This document shows positions 1-10,216 of a DNA stretch of 64,000 bases, piece by piece; position 1 is the first letter of the stretch, and each line of letters begins with the position of its first letter. A program made the position numbers and the translations under genes. Source of the DNA: Debaryomyces hansenii CBS767 (taxonomy: Eukaryota > Ascomycota > Pichiomycetes > Serinales > Debaryomycetaceae); contig NC_006049.2 of the NCBI RefSeq assembly GCF_000006445.2, positions 558,001 through 622,000 of the forward strand, written 5' to 3'. The notes below the pieces were generated by a model. That model did no database searches. It had not been told where the DNA came from and saw nothing but the letters and a program-made list of their open reading frames with translations.

Positions 1-871
1 ACCTATCAAGTCAACTGTTCTTTATCTCAATAATTTGGAAGGGTTGCATACTTCCGATACAGGACGTCTTGTGCGAATGAAATATGTTTTCAGAAGTATT
101 ACTGAGAGAATGATACCAAGGAATGAACTGGAAATATACTTAACAAACCCATAGAATAAATGTAGAGTTGAATTCAATAAAATCTCTTTTTTTAAAGAAT
201 AGAATGTTTATAACGTAGGCCGGTAGTCTCATAATATGCTTATCGGATTTCTTGTTCAACCCGTTTCGTTGATCGTTTACAGTTATTTTTTCGTTTTCAA
301 CGGCAACGATGAGGGTGTTGACATACGCTCGTAATCCCTACTTCTGTGAAGATACCTATAGGCTGCTATTTTGAGTCAACCATACACGCCCGAATATTAT
401 GCCTTGTTATTCAAAAATTATTCACAGAAACTTTCACAAAAAAATATTCTGTTCCTTTTTCTCTAATATTAATCTTGAAAGTAACGTCTTTGCATTTGTT
501 ATGATCTGACAACTCACGCAAAATTTTAGTTTTACCAAATATCGAGACAGAAATAGAACGGTCTGCAAATAGTTGATACGAATAAGATCTGAGCGTATGA
601 TTTAAAGAAATCTACTCTATGGCTAAATTATTTAGTTACTGCGGGTTCCTCCTTCACTCCTAACCTCAGCATGAATGTGGAGGATTTCCGAAATAGGCAT
701 GCTTTCCGAGAAAATTCTTCCGTTGATCTATGGTGGGGCAAATATCTATTACGACGAGGGGCATATGGAAAATGAGCTTTAAGTAATCATCCGACGTATC
801 ACTACTTTATAATTAGCATGTCTGCATCAAACAAAAAACAAAAGAGACTTTAAATAGCATTCAAATAGATC
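1..871. other. Intergenic region upstream of the first sugar permease
   Basis: No gene is supported here; all open frames are short. The stretch holds one good copy of the 24-bp CGG element (686-709, read on the minus strand) and a weaker related sequence near 52-75 (TTCCGATACAGGACGTCTT on the plus strand). The left edge of the window may cut a neighbouring promoter. Confidence 0.6.
686..709 (-). promoter_or_regulatory. 24-bp CGG-N15-CGG element, copy 1
   Basis: Read on the minus strand this is TCGG AAAGCATGCCTATT TCGGAA: two CGGAA half-sites in direct repeat, with 15 bases between the two CGG triplets. It lies about 160 bp before the permease start at 872. It matches copies at 5927 and 6227 base for base over most of its length. 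Direct or inverted CGG pairs are the usual targets of fungal Zn2Cys6 regulators; the binding protein is unknown. Confidence 0.55.
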
Positions 872-2374
872 ATGAGTACTGATCTTAAATATACACCTGA
901 TGCTGAACAGCTTACAACGGAAGAGCACTCAGAAAAGGATATCTACTCTCTTGAAGGAAGTAACAATAATAAAGACGATATAAGATACAACGACTTATCA
1001 TGGTATAAAGTTTCCCATTTACGTTACCTCAACTTCTGTATTCTATTGATCTCGTTGTCATCCACTACCTTAGGGTATGACAGTTCTATGTTGAATGGCC
1101 TACAATCGTTGGCATACTGGAGAGATTACATGGGAAACCCTACTGGTACTACGTTAGGTGCTTTAACCAACGGGACCATTTTTGGTCTTATTTTAGCGAA
1201 TCCATTAGCACCATATGTTGCGGATAAATTTGGTAGAAGAGTTGCTATAATTTCTGGTCAAATCATTGTTATCATTGGTTCAGTTCTTCAAGGTGCTTCC
1301 ACTAATTATGCATTCTTTTTAGTATCAAGAATAATCGCAGGGGTTGGTTCCATTTTGTCAATGGTTTCTTCTCCAGCACTTATATCAGAGATTTCATATC
1401 CTACCCACAGACATGTTACTACTACATTCTTCAACACAAACTACTATATTGGGGCTGCCATTGCAGCTTGGATAACGTTTGGAACTAGTGGTCTTAGCGA
1501 CGAATATTCCTGGAGAATTCCTTCTTACTTGCAAGGGTCCATAGCACTCATTCAATTGTCATTATTCTGGATGGTTCCAGAATCACCAAGATATTATATA
1601 AGTAAAGGAAAAATAGACAAAGCTGAGGAAGTTTTGATGAAACATCATATCGGAAATTCCCAAGATCCTGGTGATATTGGCTTAATCAAATTTGAGGTGG
1701 AAGAAATTCAAGCTGCGTTGGAAATGGAAAAGATATCCGCAAGTACTAGCTATTTGGATTTTTTCAAGACATCAGCTAACCGTAAGCGCCTTTTCATTTG
1801 TTTTTTTATTGCAGTTTTAATGCAGCTTTCAGGGAACGGATTGGTTTCTTTTTATTTAAGTAAAGTATTAAATTCAATCGGTATTACAGACGAAAAAGAA
1901 CAATTGAAAATTAACGGGAGTTTGATGATTTATAATTGGGTTACGGCAGTATCTGTTTCGTTCGTAGTTAATAAATTTAGAAGAAGAACATTGTTCATTA
2001 CTTCTACAATTTTGATGTTAATTACGTACGTTATCTGGACAGTGTTATCTGCTATTAACGAACAACGTAACTTTGAGCAAGCATCACTCGGTAAAGGAGT
2101 TCTTGCTATGATCTTCTTTTATTACTTGGGATACAACATGGGAGCCAATGGCTTGCCTTACTTGTACTTAACTGAAATCTTACCTTACAACCAGAGGACT
2201 AAAGGCATTAACATCATGTTAATACTTTTCAACATTATTTTGATATACAATGGTTTCGTTAACCCAGTCGCTATGGATGCGATTTCCTGGAGATATTACA
2301 TTGTATATTGTTGTGTTATCGTTATCGAGATTGTGGTCGTCTACTTCTTTTTGCCAGAATTAAAAATGAAATAA
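872..2374 (+). CDS. LAC12-type sugar (beta-glucoside/lactose) permease, short C-terminus
   Basis: Major facilitator of the fungal lactose permease branch, expected to bring a disaccharide or hexose into the cell by proton symport. Visible signs: YDSSMLNGLQ after the first membrane segment (about residue 69), DKFGRR between segments 2 and 3 (118-123), PESPR (236-240) and twelve predicted hydrophobic segments. It is closely related along its length to the permease at 3467-5077. It stops right after the last membrane segment at PELKMK, so the PET-type motif and the cytosolic tail of about 35 residues seen in the paralogue are absent. A frame change near 2358 would give PE-x-KNEIT, close to the usual PETK motif, which suggests a recent frameshift. 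All twelve segments remain, so it may still work. It is converging with its paralogue and lies near a GH3 beta-glucosidase. Confidence 0.85.
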   Translation: MSTDLKYTPDAEQLTTEEHSEKDIYSLEGSNNNKDDIRYNDLSWYKVSHLRYLNFCILLISLSSTTLGYDSSMLNGLQSLAYWRDYMGNPTGTTLGALTNGTIFGLILANPLAPYVADKFGRRVAIISGQIIVIIGSVLQGASTNYAFFLVSRIIAGVGSILSMVSSPALISEISYPTHRHVTTTFFNTNYYIGAAIAAWITFGTSGLSDEYSWRIPSYLQGSIALIQLSLFWMVPESPRYYISKGKIDKAEEVLMKHHIGNSQDPGDIGLIKFEVEEIQAALEMEKISASTSYLDFFKTSANRKRLFICFFIAVLMQLSGNGLVSFYLSKVLNSIGITDEKEQLKINGSLMIYNWVTAVSVSFVVNKFRRRTLFITSTILMLITYVIWTVLSAINEQRNFEQASLGKGVLAMIFFYYLGYNMGANGLPYLYLTEILPYNQRTKGINIMLILFNIILIYNGFVNPVAMDAISWRYYIVYCCVIVIEIVVVYFFLPELKMK

Positions 2375-3466
2375 CATATTTGAAAGGTTGATTCTCACGG
2401 AAGTATTGAATAGAGGAAATATAGCATAAGAATAGTCTACCACGAAAACCTAAAAATCCAACGATCGGACTCCTCCATATGAGGAAGAATTGCATGATCC
2501 AAAAAAATTCTCTTTTAATGAATTTTTGACACAGTTGCAATAGAGAATGAAGTTTTTCCTAAATTTAAAATTTTGCAGTCGCAGTCCCCTTCACCAAACT
2601 TTGATGCCTTCCTAAATTGGTCTCTTCAACTAAAAAGGTAATACAGCGATATACTTTCAAGTTATATGCTAAGCTAGGAGATAGCGTTTTTTCATTAACA
2701 TTCTACTATACATCCATATAAAATGCTTAAATTTATTTTTAAAGTTTTCATGCACATGAATTTTTAGAATTGTCATTTATATTACGAATTGTTAATTCGG
2801 GTGTAAGAAAATAAATAACATCAAGTATGTCAAACGAACTCAAAATGTGTACATAGGAGTAGAATCAGCATCTGCAATGTTCTATTCATCAGAGACTATT
2901 TAAATCTAATGCAATATTTTTTTCACTATATTGGCCAATATATTTAGACTTATAGAACTATAAAAATTTTTTCGATCAATATTTAGAATTTCAAGATTCT
3001 AATGGTGAAATTAAATTTAAAGTATTTACAAAGATTTAAAATTGAAAAATTATTTAATTTTAATATTTCTTCATACTTTGACCCAATCATCAAAAAAAAG
3101 TAAAAGAAAACCTCTTTTTTCTCTATTGCAATTTTTCAACCATTCGATAAGGAGTATGACCACAAAGGTATACCTATGAACACATAGAGACCAAAAATTT
3201 TATTGTTCCTCTTATTTATTATAAAAATTATATATAAAATAAAAATTTTAAAAGTATTTATAATTTTATATAAATAGAAAGTAAATGTAGTACAACAGTA
3301 GGAACTAATAAATTTCTGAATGTGATTTGTTCTTGGGTTTCACGCATCTTTTGTGATAGTTACAACCCAACCTCAACACAATACTGACGCTCTATCGAAT
3401 ACAATCTTATATTAATAAAAAAAAAGCCAGTAATAAATTCATCAGGATTGAAATAAAAGAGGTTAT
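2375..3466. other. AT-rich convergent intergenic region
   Basis: No gene is supported. The first 100 bases may hold the decayed tail of the upstream permease. From about 2880 to 3300 the DNA is almost pure A+T with many short A and T runs, as seen in 3' ends and in yeast replication origins; no origin consensus can be asserted by eye. Confidence 0.5.
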
Positions 3467-5077
3467 CTAAACAGTTTCTATATGCCCAACTTCAGGCTTT
3501 GGGGGTGCAGATGAAAGGTGGATCAATGTTTGGCCTGGATCATCACCAAAGACTTTGGCTACTTCTTCCAAGGTGTAAGCAGAAGTTTCGACGAATGTAA
3601 ATAAAACGGTAATAACTTCCACAGCAAGGATACAGCAATAGACAATATAGTATTTCCATTCAATAGCATCCATGGCAATAGGATTGACGAAGCCATTGAA
3701 GATAATAATAATGTTTTGGCTCACCGTGAAAATATTCATACCTTTTGCTCTATGGCTGTAAGGCATGATTTCGGTAATGTACAAGAACGGTAGGCCATTA
3801 GCACCAATATCATAAGCCAAATAGTAGAAAAAAATCATGGCAATAACGCCATTGCCTAATGATTTTTGTTCGAAATTACGTTGTTGGTTGATTGCAGACA
3901 ATATCGTCCAAATCACATAGAAAACCAACATCAATATTGTGCAAATTAAAAACATGCTTCTCCTTTTGAATCTACCAGCAACAGAAGCAACAACTGAAGA
4001 GATGACAAGATTATAAACCATTAAACAACCATTAATTTTTAATTGTTCATGAGGATCAGTAATTCCAATCGAATTCAAAACTTTATTAAGATAATAAGAA
4101 ACCAATCCATTACCAGATAATTGCATAATAACTGCAACAAAAACTGCCAAAAATAATCTTTTTCTAAATGTTGGCATGGTAATAAAATCAGAATATCTAG
4201 AGTTAGAGGATAGTTTTTCTATCTCGAGCGCTGCTTGAATCTCTTCAATTTCAAAACTAACCAAATCATTTGCTCTTTCATGAGTTTCACCACCTGCGTG
4301 AAACTTTCTCAAGACCTTTTCAGCATCAGAGATTCTATCTTTATTGATTAAGTAACGAGGAGATTCAGGGACCATCCAAAAGAATGCAATTTGGAGGCAT
4401 GGGAGGGCAGCTTGCAAATAAGATGGAATTCTCCAACTATAATCGTTTTCTATGTTCAATGTTCCGTATGTAACCCAAGCTGCAATTATTGCTCCTAAAT
4501 ACCAGCAGACATTGTAGAAAGTTGTAGCTGTGGCTCTGTGTGTTGGATATGCTAATTCAGAGATTAATGAAGGACTAGAAACGCCTGCAATACCAACTCC
4601 AAAACCAAGAATGATGCGGGAAGCCAAGAAGAATCCGTAATTTGTTGAAACACCTTGTAAAATAGAACCAAGGATAGTAATAGTCTGTCCAACAAAAATA
4701 CACCGCCATCTGCCGAACTTATCAGCCAACCAAGATGCACACACAAACGATAGCACAACACCGAAAACATTTCCGTTAGATAATGCACCTAAAACACTAC
4801 CTTGTGGATTACCCATCTTCTCTGGCCAATACAGAACTGATTGCAAACCGTTCAACATAGAACCATCATAGCCATTATTAGTAGAAGAAAGAGTGATTAG
4901 AAATATACAAAAGTTCAAACGTACCAAGTAATTTACTTTCCACCATGGTCGTTTCTCATACAAATAATCATCAACTGATCCTCCTTTGGAGATAATATTG
5001 TTTTGTTCTTCGATCTTCTCAGATAGTTTCGAAACATCCGTTATTACGACTCCGAGTTCTTTGTCTTCTGTTGCCAT
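3467..5077 (-). CDS. LAC12-type sugar (beta-glucoside/lactose) permease
   Basis: Full-length 536-residue major facilitator of the fungal lactose/cellobiose permease branch, in the plasma membrane by family knowledge. It carries YDGSMLNGLQ, DKFGRW, PESPR and a long central cytosolic loop, and ends with a normal tail (ETSAYTLEEVAKVFGDDP then a charged tail). It diverges from the GH3 beta-glucosidase at 7284 across a 2.2-kb shared region that contains four copies of the 24-bp CGG element. This arrangement suggests co-induction: the permease imports a beta-linked disaccharide and the cytosolic hydrolase splits it. The substrate could be cellobiose, lactose, gentiobiose or an aryl glucoside; sequence alone does not decide. 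Confidence 0.88.
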   Translation of the reverse strand: MATEDKELGVVITDVSKLSEKIEEQNNIISKGGSVDDYLYEKRPWWKVNYLVRLNFCIFLITLSSTNNGYDGSMLNGLQSVLYWPEKMGNPQGSVLGALSNGNVFGVVLSFVCASWLADKFGRWRCIFVGQTITILGSILQGVSTNYGFFLASRIILGFGVGIAGVSSPSLISELAYPTHRATATTFYNVCWYLGAIIAAWVTYGTLNIENDYSWRIPSYLQAALPCLQIAFFWMVPESPRYLINKDRISDAEKVLRKFHAGGETHERANDLVSFEIEEIQAALEIEKLSSNSRYSDFITMPTFRKRLFLAVFVAVIMQLSGNGLVSYYLNKVLNSIGITDPHEQLKINGCLMVYNLVISSVVASVAGRFKRRSMFLICTILMLVFYVIWTILSAINQQRNFEQKSLGNGVIAMIFFYYLAYDIGANGLPFLYITEIMPYSHRAKGMNIFTVSQNIIIIFNGFVNPIAMDAIEWKYYIVYCCILAVEVITVLFTFVETSAYTLEEVAKVFGDDPGQTLIHLSSAPPKPEVGHIETV

Positions 5078-5454
5078 TTTTTTTTATTCAACCACCAAAG
5101 ACAAGTGTTTCTTTCCTTTAAATAGAATTCTTTTTTGCAACGCTATACTAACTAAAAATATAATTGCTATCGTGATAGTATTAGAACTCTATTCCGCTAA
5201 AAGATCTGATCAACTTCAAGTATAATTAAATCTGAACGAGCTTTATTGCAACAAAACTCTAAATACTTTTCTCTAAAGATTACTTTATTGCTTATAAGAT
5301 ATAATTGTCTCTTCCAACAATATTTATATCCAGTTTATATAATATTAAATAATACAATTTTCATCTCCTCTTCTGAACCCCTCTACGCATAAATTGTTTG
5401 TTGTCCTCGCAGTCACCATGTATTGTCAGATTTCTTTACTTTGTTAGTCTATTG

Positions 5455-5478
5455 CCGGAAAAGCTTCCAAATACGTTA
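5455..5478 (+). promoter_or_regulatory. 24-bp CGG element, copy 2 (variant)
   Basis: Reads CCGGAAAAGCTTCC AAATACGTTA. It fits the CGG-N15-CG(G/T) pattern with a TTCC in the middle and ATACG at the end. Its nearest relative is the copy at 6320. It lies about 380 bp upstream of the permease start at 5077. Confidence 0.4.
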
Positions 5479-5926
5479 TTTACCCCAGTAATAACGTAAA
5501 TTATTATTCTTGGAGAGCAGTGGAAAAAAGTGAATAATTTCAATTGCATGACGGTGTTACTTTCAAAAGAAATAAATATCGTAGAACTATATTGTTATCC
5601 GAGTCCTTATAAAATTTAATGGCTAACGAACTATTGTCTAGGCGCGCAATATGTTGCTGATGATTTCAAAGTTTTAAGTTTTAGGCAGGTGGATGATTTC
5701 GCAACCTATTTAATATTCAAGAACGAAAGACAAAGATAGAACAATATTTCGAGTAATTATTACCTGTTATCTCCAACTAGTTAGCTAAACATATTGATAT
5801 GATTCAATGGCTGAGTTGTATTTACTCTAGATTAAGGTTTAAGGTTTATGTATGTTGCTCCTCATTTTAAAAATAAATCCCCACTGCGGATCAACATTTA
5901 GTTGACGAATAATAGATTAATATTTT

Positions 5927-5950
5927 TCGGAAAGTATCCCTATTCCAGAA
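5927..5950 (+). promoter_or_regulatory. 24-bp CGG element, copy 3
   Basis: Reads TCGGAAAGTATCCCTATT CCAGAA. The left half is intact (CGGAAAG-AT-CCTA) and the right half-site has become CAGAA. It lies exactly 300 bp from copy 4. Confidence 0.5.
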
Positions 5951-6226
5951 AATCTTAACATTCATATTTATCCCAACACGAGGTTAGGGGTCATCAATCG
6001 AGGCGGCAGTAATTATATAACTCAGTTACAAGGATATTCCTTTCTACTACGAATACGCCTAAAAGTTGAATATCAACGAGAACAATTCTGTGGAGAACCA
6101 TAGAACGATTAGAATATGGTCAGCCTTGAGAGCCTATTTTAGAATAACCATGCAGTAAGCGCCAACTGAAGAATCAACACAATTCCTATCAAAAATGAAG
6201 TTGGCGTGAATACAGGCGAATATATC

Positions 6227-6250
6227 TCGGAAAGCATTCCTAATACGGAA
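6227..6250 (+). promoter_or_regulatory. 24-bp CGG element, copy 4
   Basis: Reads TCGGAAAGCATTCC TAATACGGAA, with both CGGAA half-sites intact and an internal GGAA-N4-TTCC inverted repeat. This is the best copy in the divergent region; 17 bases or more match the copy at 686-709, which is in front of the other permease. Confidence 0.55.
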
Positions 6251-6319
6251 TGAGCCCAAGGGAATGAACAAAGATCAGCGCAATGCATTGTATGAAATCC
6301 GGAGAGCATAGAGCTATTA

Positions 6320-6343
6320 CCGAAAAAGCTTACGAATACGTTA
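6320..6343 (+). promoter_or_regulatory. 24-bp CGG element, copy 5 (variant)
   Basis: Reads CCGAAAAAGCTTAC GAATACGTTA. It is clearly related to the copy at 5455 (same ATACGTTA end) and keeps the spacing of the family, but the first CGG is CGA. Confidence 0.35.
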
Positions 6344-7283
6344 ATTCAGCCGAAGAAGGCCTAAAGTACAATAGCATCCCCACGAAATGTTTGAAAACAT
6401 ACTCAACTTGTAAAATTCCGATACGGGAGCGTCTTTGGTTTAGCATTGTTGTTACATGAATAACTATCGTAAATCGGAATATTTGATTGTTATACAAGCA
6501 CGTACAGTAGTAAACATTCAGAACAATAACATAAAGGGCAACGGCTAAAAAGAACTCTGAATGGCCAAACACCACTTACTAAGCCTTATGCCTCGATGGT
6601 GATAATGTAATATTTGTAAGGTAGTGGCATGGATAGTAGATTGGTTGCAAATATGTTGTAGATTATACAACATTCTTAACAAGACTCTTGTTCAAAGTTT
6701 AAAACCCTTTGGTACGAAAAGCGAGATTTTGGTAATCGGAAACGGAGTTAGATCGCTTATACGGAATTAAAGTACGGAGTATGGAGCTAAATTTCGTGGT
6801 TTTAAGAAATTTCACTCGGATATGTTTGCTAATCAGGATACTGTCTCCACATAACAGGTACAAATAATGTTCTATTAACTAGAAATAGATCTGGAGTAGT
6901 AAGCTGGAGTATTGATGAATAAATATAAATAAAAAAGTCAAGTATAGGGTGATGAGATTCAGGAAACTCGTAGTACTAGAACAATACCTCAGTTGCATAC
7001 CCCAAAATATTAATTTTGTGCACAATGTCTTGAAACTTGCATGCTAATTCTCTTCAAAAAAGCATTTACTCTTATCGTCTAACTGTAACAATGTAATGAT
7101 GATAAAAAAAGGGGTTATATAACCTTAAAAACAAATTCGTTAATTCAAGTTATCCCTATAGGATTTTAATGTCGTTGCTACATACTGAGTTCAGATTATG
7201 CCTACATAATGCTCTATTGATATAAAAGCTTTATCCTTCCTGAACATTTTAGACTTTGATTTTTTCACGACAAAACACTAAAT

Positions 7284-9836
7284 ATGACAAACTACCACAG
7301 TATTAAGGAGCTTGATATTGAACAATTAATTCAAGAGTTAACATTATCCGAAAAAGTTTCTCTTTTAGCAGGAGTGGATACCTGGCACACAGTTCCGATT
7401 AAGAGATTGGGAATTCCTTCTATTAGAACTTCAGACGGTCCGAATGGGATTAGGGGTACAGCCCATTTTAACGGTGTTCCATCAAATTCGTTTCCTTGTG
7501 GGACAGCTATGGCAGCCACTTTTAATAAGGAATTGTTAGAAGAAGCGGGTTCTCTAATGGGGAAGGAAGCCAGAATGAAGGGTGCTCATGTTATCTTAGG
7601 TCCAACGTGTAATATCGTTCGTTCCCCATTGGGAGGTCGAGGATTTGAATCATATTCAGAAGATCCTTTATTATCAGGACACGCTGCTTCTTATGTTATT
7701 CAAGGGATTCAAAATAAGGAAAAGATTCTTGCTTGTATTAAGCATTATGTGTGTAATGACTTGGAAGACGAGCGTAGATCCATAGATACCATCATTACGG
7801 AAAGAGCATTAAGAGAAATATACTTGAAGCCATTCCAGATTGCTCTTCGTGATTCGAATCCAAAATCCATGATGACAGCCTATAACAAGGTCAACGGAGT
7901 TCATGTTTCGCAGTCCAAGAAGTTATTACAAGACATTTTAAGAAAAGAATGGGGTTACGAGGGTACTGTTATGTCCGACTGGTTCGGCATTTATTCTACT
8001 AAGGAATCTTTAGATGCGGGTCTTAACTTAGAAATGCCTGGTCCAACCGTTTTCCGTGAGGACATTCCAACCTCCCATATGGTCTTCGCTAATGAAGTTC
8101 ACAATGATGTCATTGATGAAAATGTCCGCTCTATCTTGAAGATGGTTAATGAAGCGATGAAAAGTGGAATTCCAGAAAATGCACCAGAAATTGCAAACGA
8201 AAGTCAAGAAGCTTCCAATTTAATAAGAAAAATAGGAGGTGAATCAATTGTATTGTTGAAAAATGAATCTAACACTTTACCATTATTCAAGACATCTTCT
8301 AAGGGTAATGAGAAATATGCTATCATAGGACCCAACGCTAAGGTTGCCCAAGATTCAGGTGGGGGTTCTGCTTCCATGCATTGTCGTTATAAGACTACTC
8401 CGTATGAAGGTATTAAGGCAAAGTTGGAAGAAGCTGGGAATTCAGTTTCATTAGACTATGAACTTGGTGCTTCGTTGGATAAGACTTTACCAGATATTGG
8501 TCCACTCTTGAAGACTGAATCCGGAGAAGCTGGTTTTACTGCTACCTTCTACAAAGAGGACCCAGGTGTGAAGTCTAGAAAACCCTTTGAAGAATTACAC
8601 TTAAAGAGCTCAAAAATAGTTTTAGCCGACTTCAAGAGCGATCAATTAAAGCCAGATGAACTATTATACTACGCAAACTTCGAAGGAATCTTTGTTCCTG
8701 AAGAATCAGGAACTTACGAGCTTGGGTGTTCGTGCTTGGGTAGTGCTCAGATTTTTTTAAACGACAAACTTATTGTTGACAATAAAACTAATCAACAAAA
8801 AGGTGAAGCTTTTCTTTTGGGAACAGGTACTATTGAAGTAATATCTAATATTGACTTGAAGAAAGATATTAAATATCATGTGAGAGTGGAATTTGGAACA
8901 TCCCCTACATATTCTTTTCCTAATGAATCTCTTGGTGCTGGTGGAGTCTACTTTGGTGCTCGTTTGAAATCAACCCTGCAAGAGAAAATTGCAAGAGCCG
9001 TGGAATTAGCTAAGAAGGTCGATAAAGTGATCTTGTGTATTGGTTTAACTAAGGACTGGGAAACTGAAGGATTCGATCGTCCAAACATGGACATTCCCGG
9101 TTACACTGAACAATTGATTTCAGCAGTTTCTGAAGTTAATCCTAATGTTATTGTTGTAAATCAATCTGGTACTCCGGTCACTATGGCACCGTGGGTTCAA
9201 AAAGTTCCGGCTTTAGTGCAAGCTTGGTATGGTGGTATCGAGTTGGGTAACTCAATTGCTGATGTGTTATTCGGTGATGTCAATCCATCCGGTAAGTTGT
9301 CCATGACTTTCCCTGAAAGATTAGAGGACAATCCATCGTACATCAACTTTGCATCAACAAACGGTCGTGTATTGTATGGTGAAGATGTCTTCGTTGGTTA
9401 CAGATTCTACGAAAAGGTGAAGCGCAAGGTCTTGTACCCATTTGGTTACGGTTTATCCTATACATCATTTAAATTTGACGGTTTGAAGGTCTCCTCTACC
9501 GATGATTCGCTCACTGCGTCGGTTACAGTCACCAACACAGGAAAGGTTGAAGGTTCCGAAACCGTTCAATTGTACATCAAGCCCGAAAATCCAAGTATCA
9601 TTAGACCTATTAAGGAATTGAAAGAATTCGGAAAGGTCCATTTGGCTCCAGGTGAAACCAAGTCAGTTGAATTGACAGTTTCTATCAAAGAAGCCACCTC
9701 ATTCTGGGACACTTATAAAGATAAATGGTGTTCCGAAAAAGGAGACTATGCGGTTCAAATTGGAAACAGCTCGGACAACATTTTACTTGAAGAAAGTTTT
9801 AAAACTACAAAAACATTTTACTGGTTAGGATTATAG
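7284..9836 (+). CDS. GH3 beta-glucosidase with PA14 insert, intracellular
   Basis: Glycoside hydrolase family 3 enzyme that removes terminal beta-linked glucose from cellobiose and aryl glucosides. Seen in order: N-terminal GH3 barrel with KH at 153-154 and the nucleophile Asp232 in VMSDWFG; a second GH3 domain interrupted by a PA14-type beta barrel at about 417-555 (GFTATFYK to the GGVYFGAR region); a fibronectin-III-like C-terminal domain from about 755. Its 850 residues match the Kluyveromyces type of about 845. There is no signal peptide (start MTNYHSIKELD), so it should act in the cytosol and depends on a disaccharide permease, which lies divergently upstream. No frame damage is seen. 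Confidence 0.92.
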   Translation: MTNYHSIKELDIEQLIQELTLSEKVSLLAGVDTWHTVPIKRLGIPSIRTSDGPNGIRGTAHFNGVPSNSFPCGTAMAATFNKELLEEAGSLMGKEARMKGAHVILGPTCNIVRSPLGGRGFESYSEDPLLSGHAASYVIQGIQNKEKILACIKHYVCNDLEDERRSIDTIITERALREIYLKPFQIALRDSNPKSMMTAYNKVNGVHVSQSKKLLQDILRKEWGYEGTVMSDWFGIYSTKESLDAGLNLEMPGPTVFREDIPTSHMVFANEVHNDVIDENVRSILKMVNEAMKSGIPENAPEIANESQEASNLIRKIGGESIVLLKNESNTLPLFKTSSKGNEKYAIIGPNAKVAQDSGGGSASMHCRYKTTPYEGIKAKLEEAGNSVSLDYELGASLDKTLPDIGPLLKTESGEAGFTATFYKEDPGVKSRKPFEELHLKSSKIVLADFKSDQLKPDELLYYANFEGIFVPEESGTYELGCSCLGSAQIFLNDKLIVDNKTNQQKGEAFLLGTGTIEVISNIDLKKDIKYHVRVEFGTSPTYSFPNESLGAGGVYFGARLKSTLQEKIARAVELAKKVDKVILCIGLTKDWETEGFDRPNMDIPGYTEQLISAVSEVNPNVIVVNQSGTPVTMAPWVQKVPALVQAWYGGIELGNSIADVLFGDVNPSGKLSMTFPERLEDNPSYINFASTNGRVLYGEDVFVGYRFYEKVKRKVLYPFGYGLSYTSFKFDGLKVSSTDDSLTASVTVTNTGKVEGSETVQLYIKPENPSIIRPIKELKEFGKVHLAPGETKSVELTVSIKEATSFWDTYKDKWCSEKGDYAVQIGNSSDNILLEESFKTTKTFYWLGL

Positions 9837-10216
9837 TTTATTTACTTCTATACTTTGTATACATTTCTCTTATTTGGTAGTTAGTCTAATGCCTACATTT
9901 TTTGCGATAAAACTTTTTGGTTTTGTGTCACAGTAAATTTCGCTACTTCATTCGGTTATTTTGTAAACATCATTGAATAATACTCTTTTGAACCCACTAA
10001 CATTTATATATATTCTACTATTAATCATTGAATAAAACTAAATACTGCAACTATACCTCGCTATAATTCTGCCTTTGAAATTGCTTTCTTAATTTAAAAA
10101 TAAACTGCAATACATTGGCTAACCTTCACCCTCACACAGATAAGAAAGTTGCACAAGAGTACAGCTTATATTAATCAAAAAAAGTTCAAAGATCCAGTGA
10201 TATTCAAATAGTCTGT
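9837..10216. other. Intergenic, 380 bp
   Basis: This is the 3' region of the beta-glucosidase and promoter of the next gene. AT-rich; nothing specific recognised. Confidence 0.5.

Larger units (their letters stand above)
5078..7283. promoter_or_regulatory. Large divergent control region between permease and beta-glucosidase
   Basis: 2.2 kb with no supported gene, far longer than the usual spacing in this window. It contains 24-bp CGG elements at 5455, 5927, 6227 and 6320, a minus-strand relative near 6416-6439, and a cluster of CGGA words at 6736-6780. A TATAAAA box at 7221-7227 lies 57 bases before the beta-glucosidase start. No remnant of a regulator gene was recognised. Confidence 0.6.

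Noticed and set aside
6330..6575. 81-codon minus-strand frame in the divergent control region
   Set aside because: No family resemblance, overlaps two regulatory elements, and short frames of this kind are expected in 2 kb of sequence.
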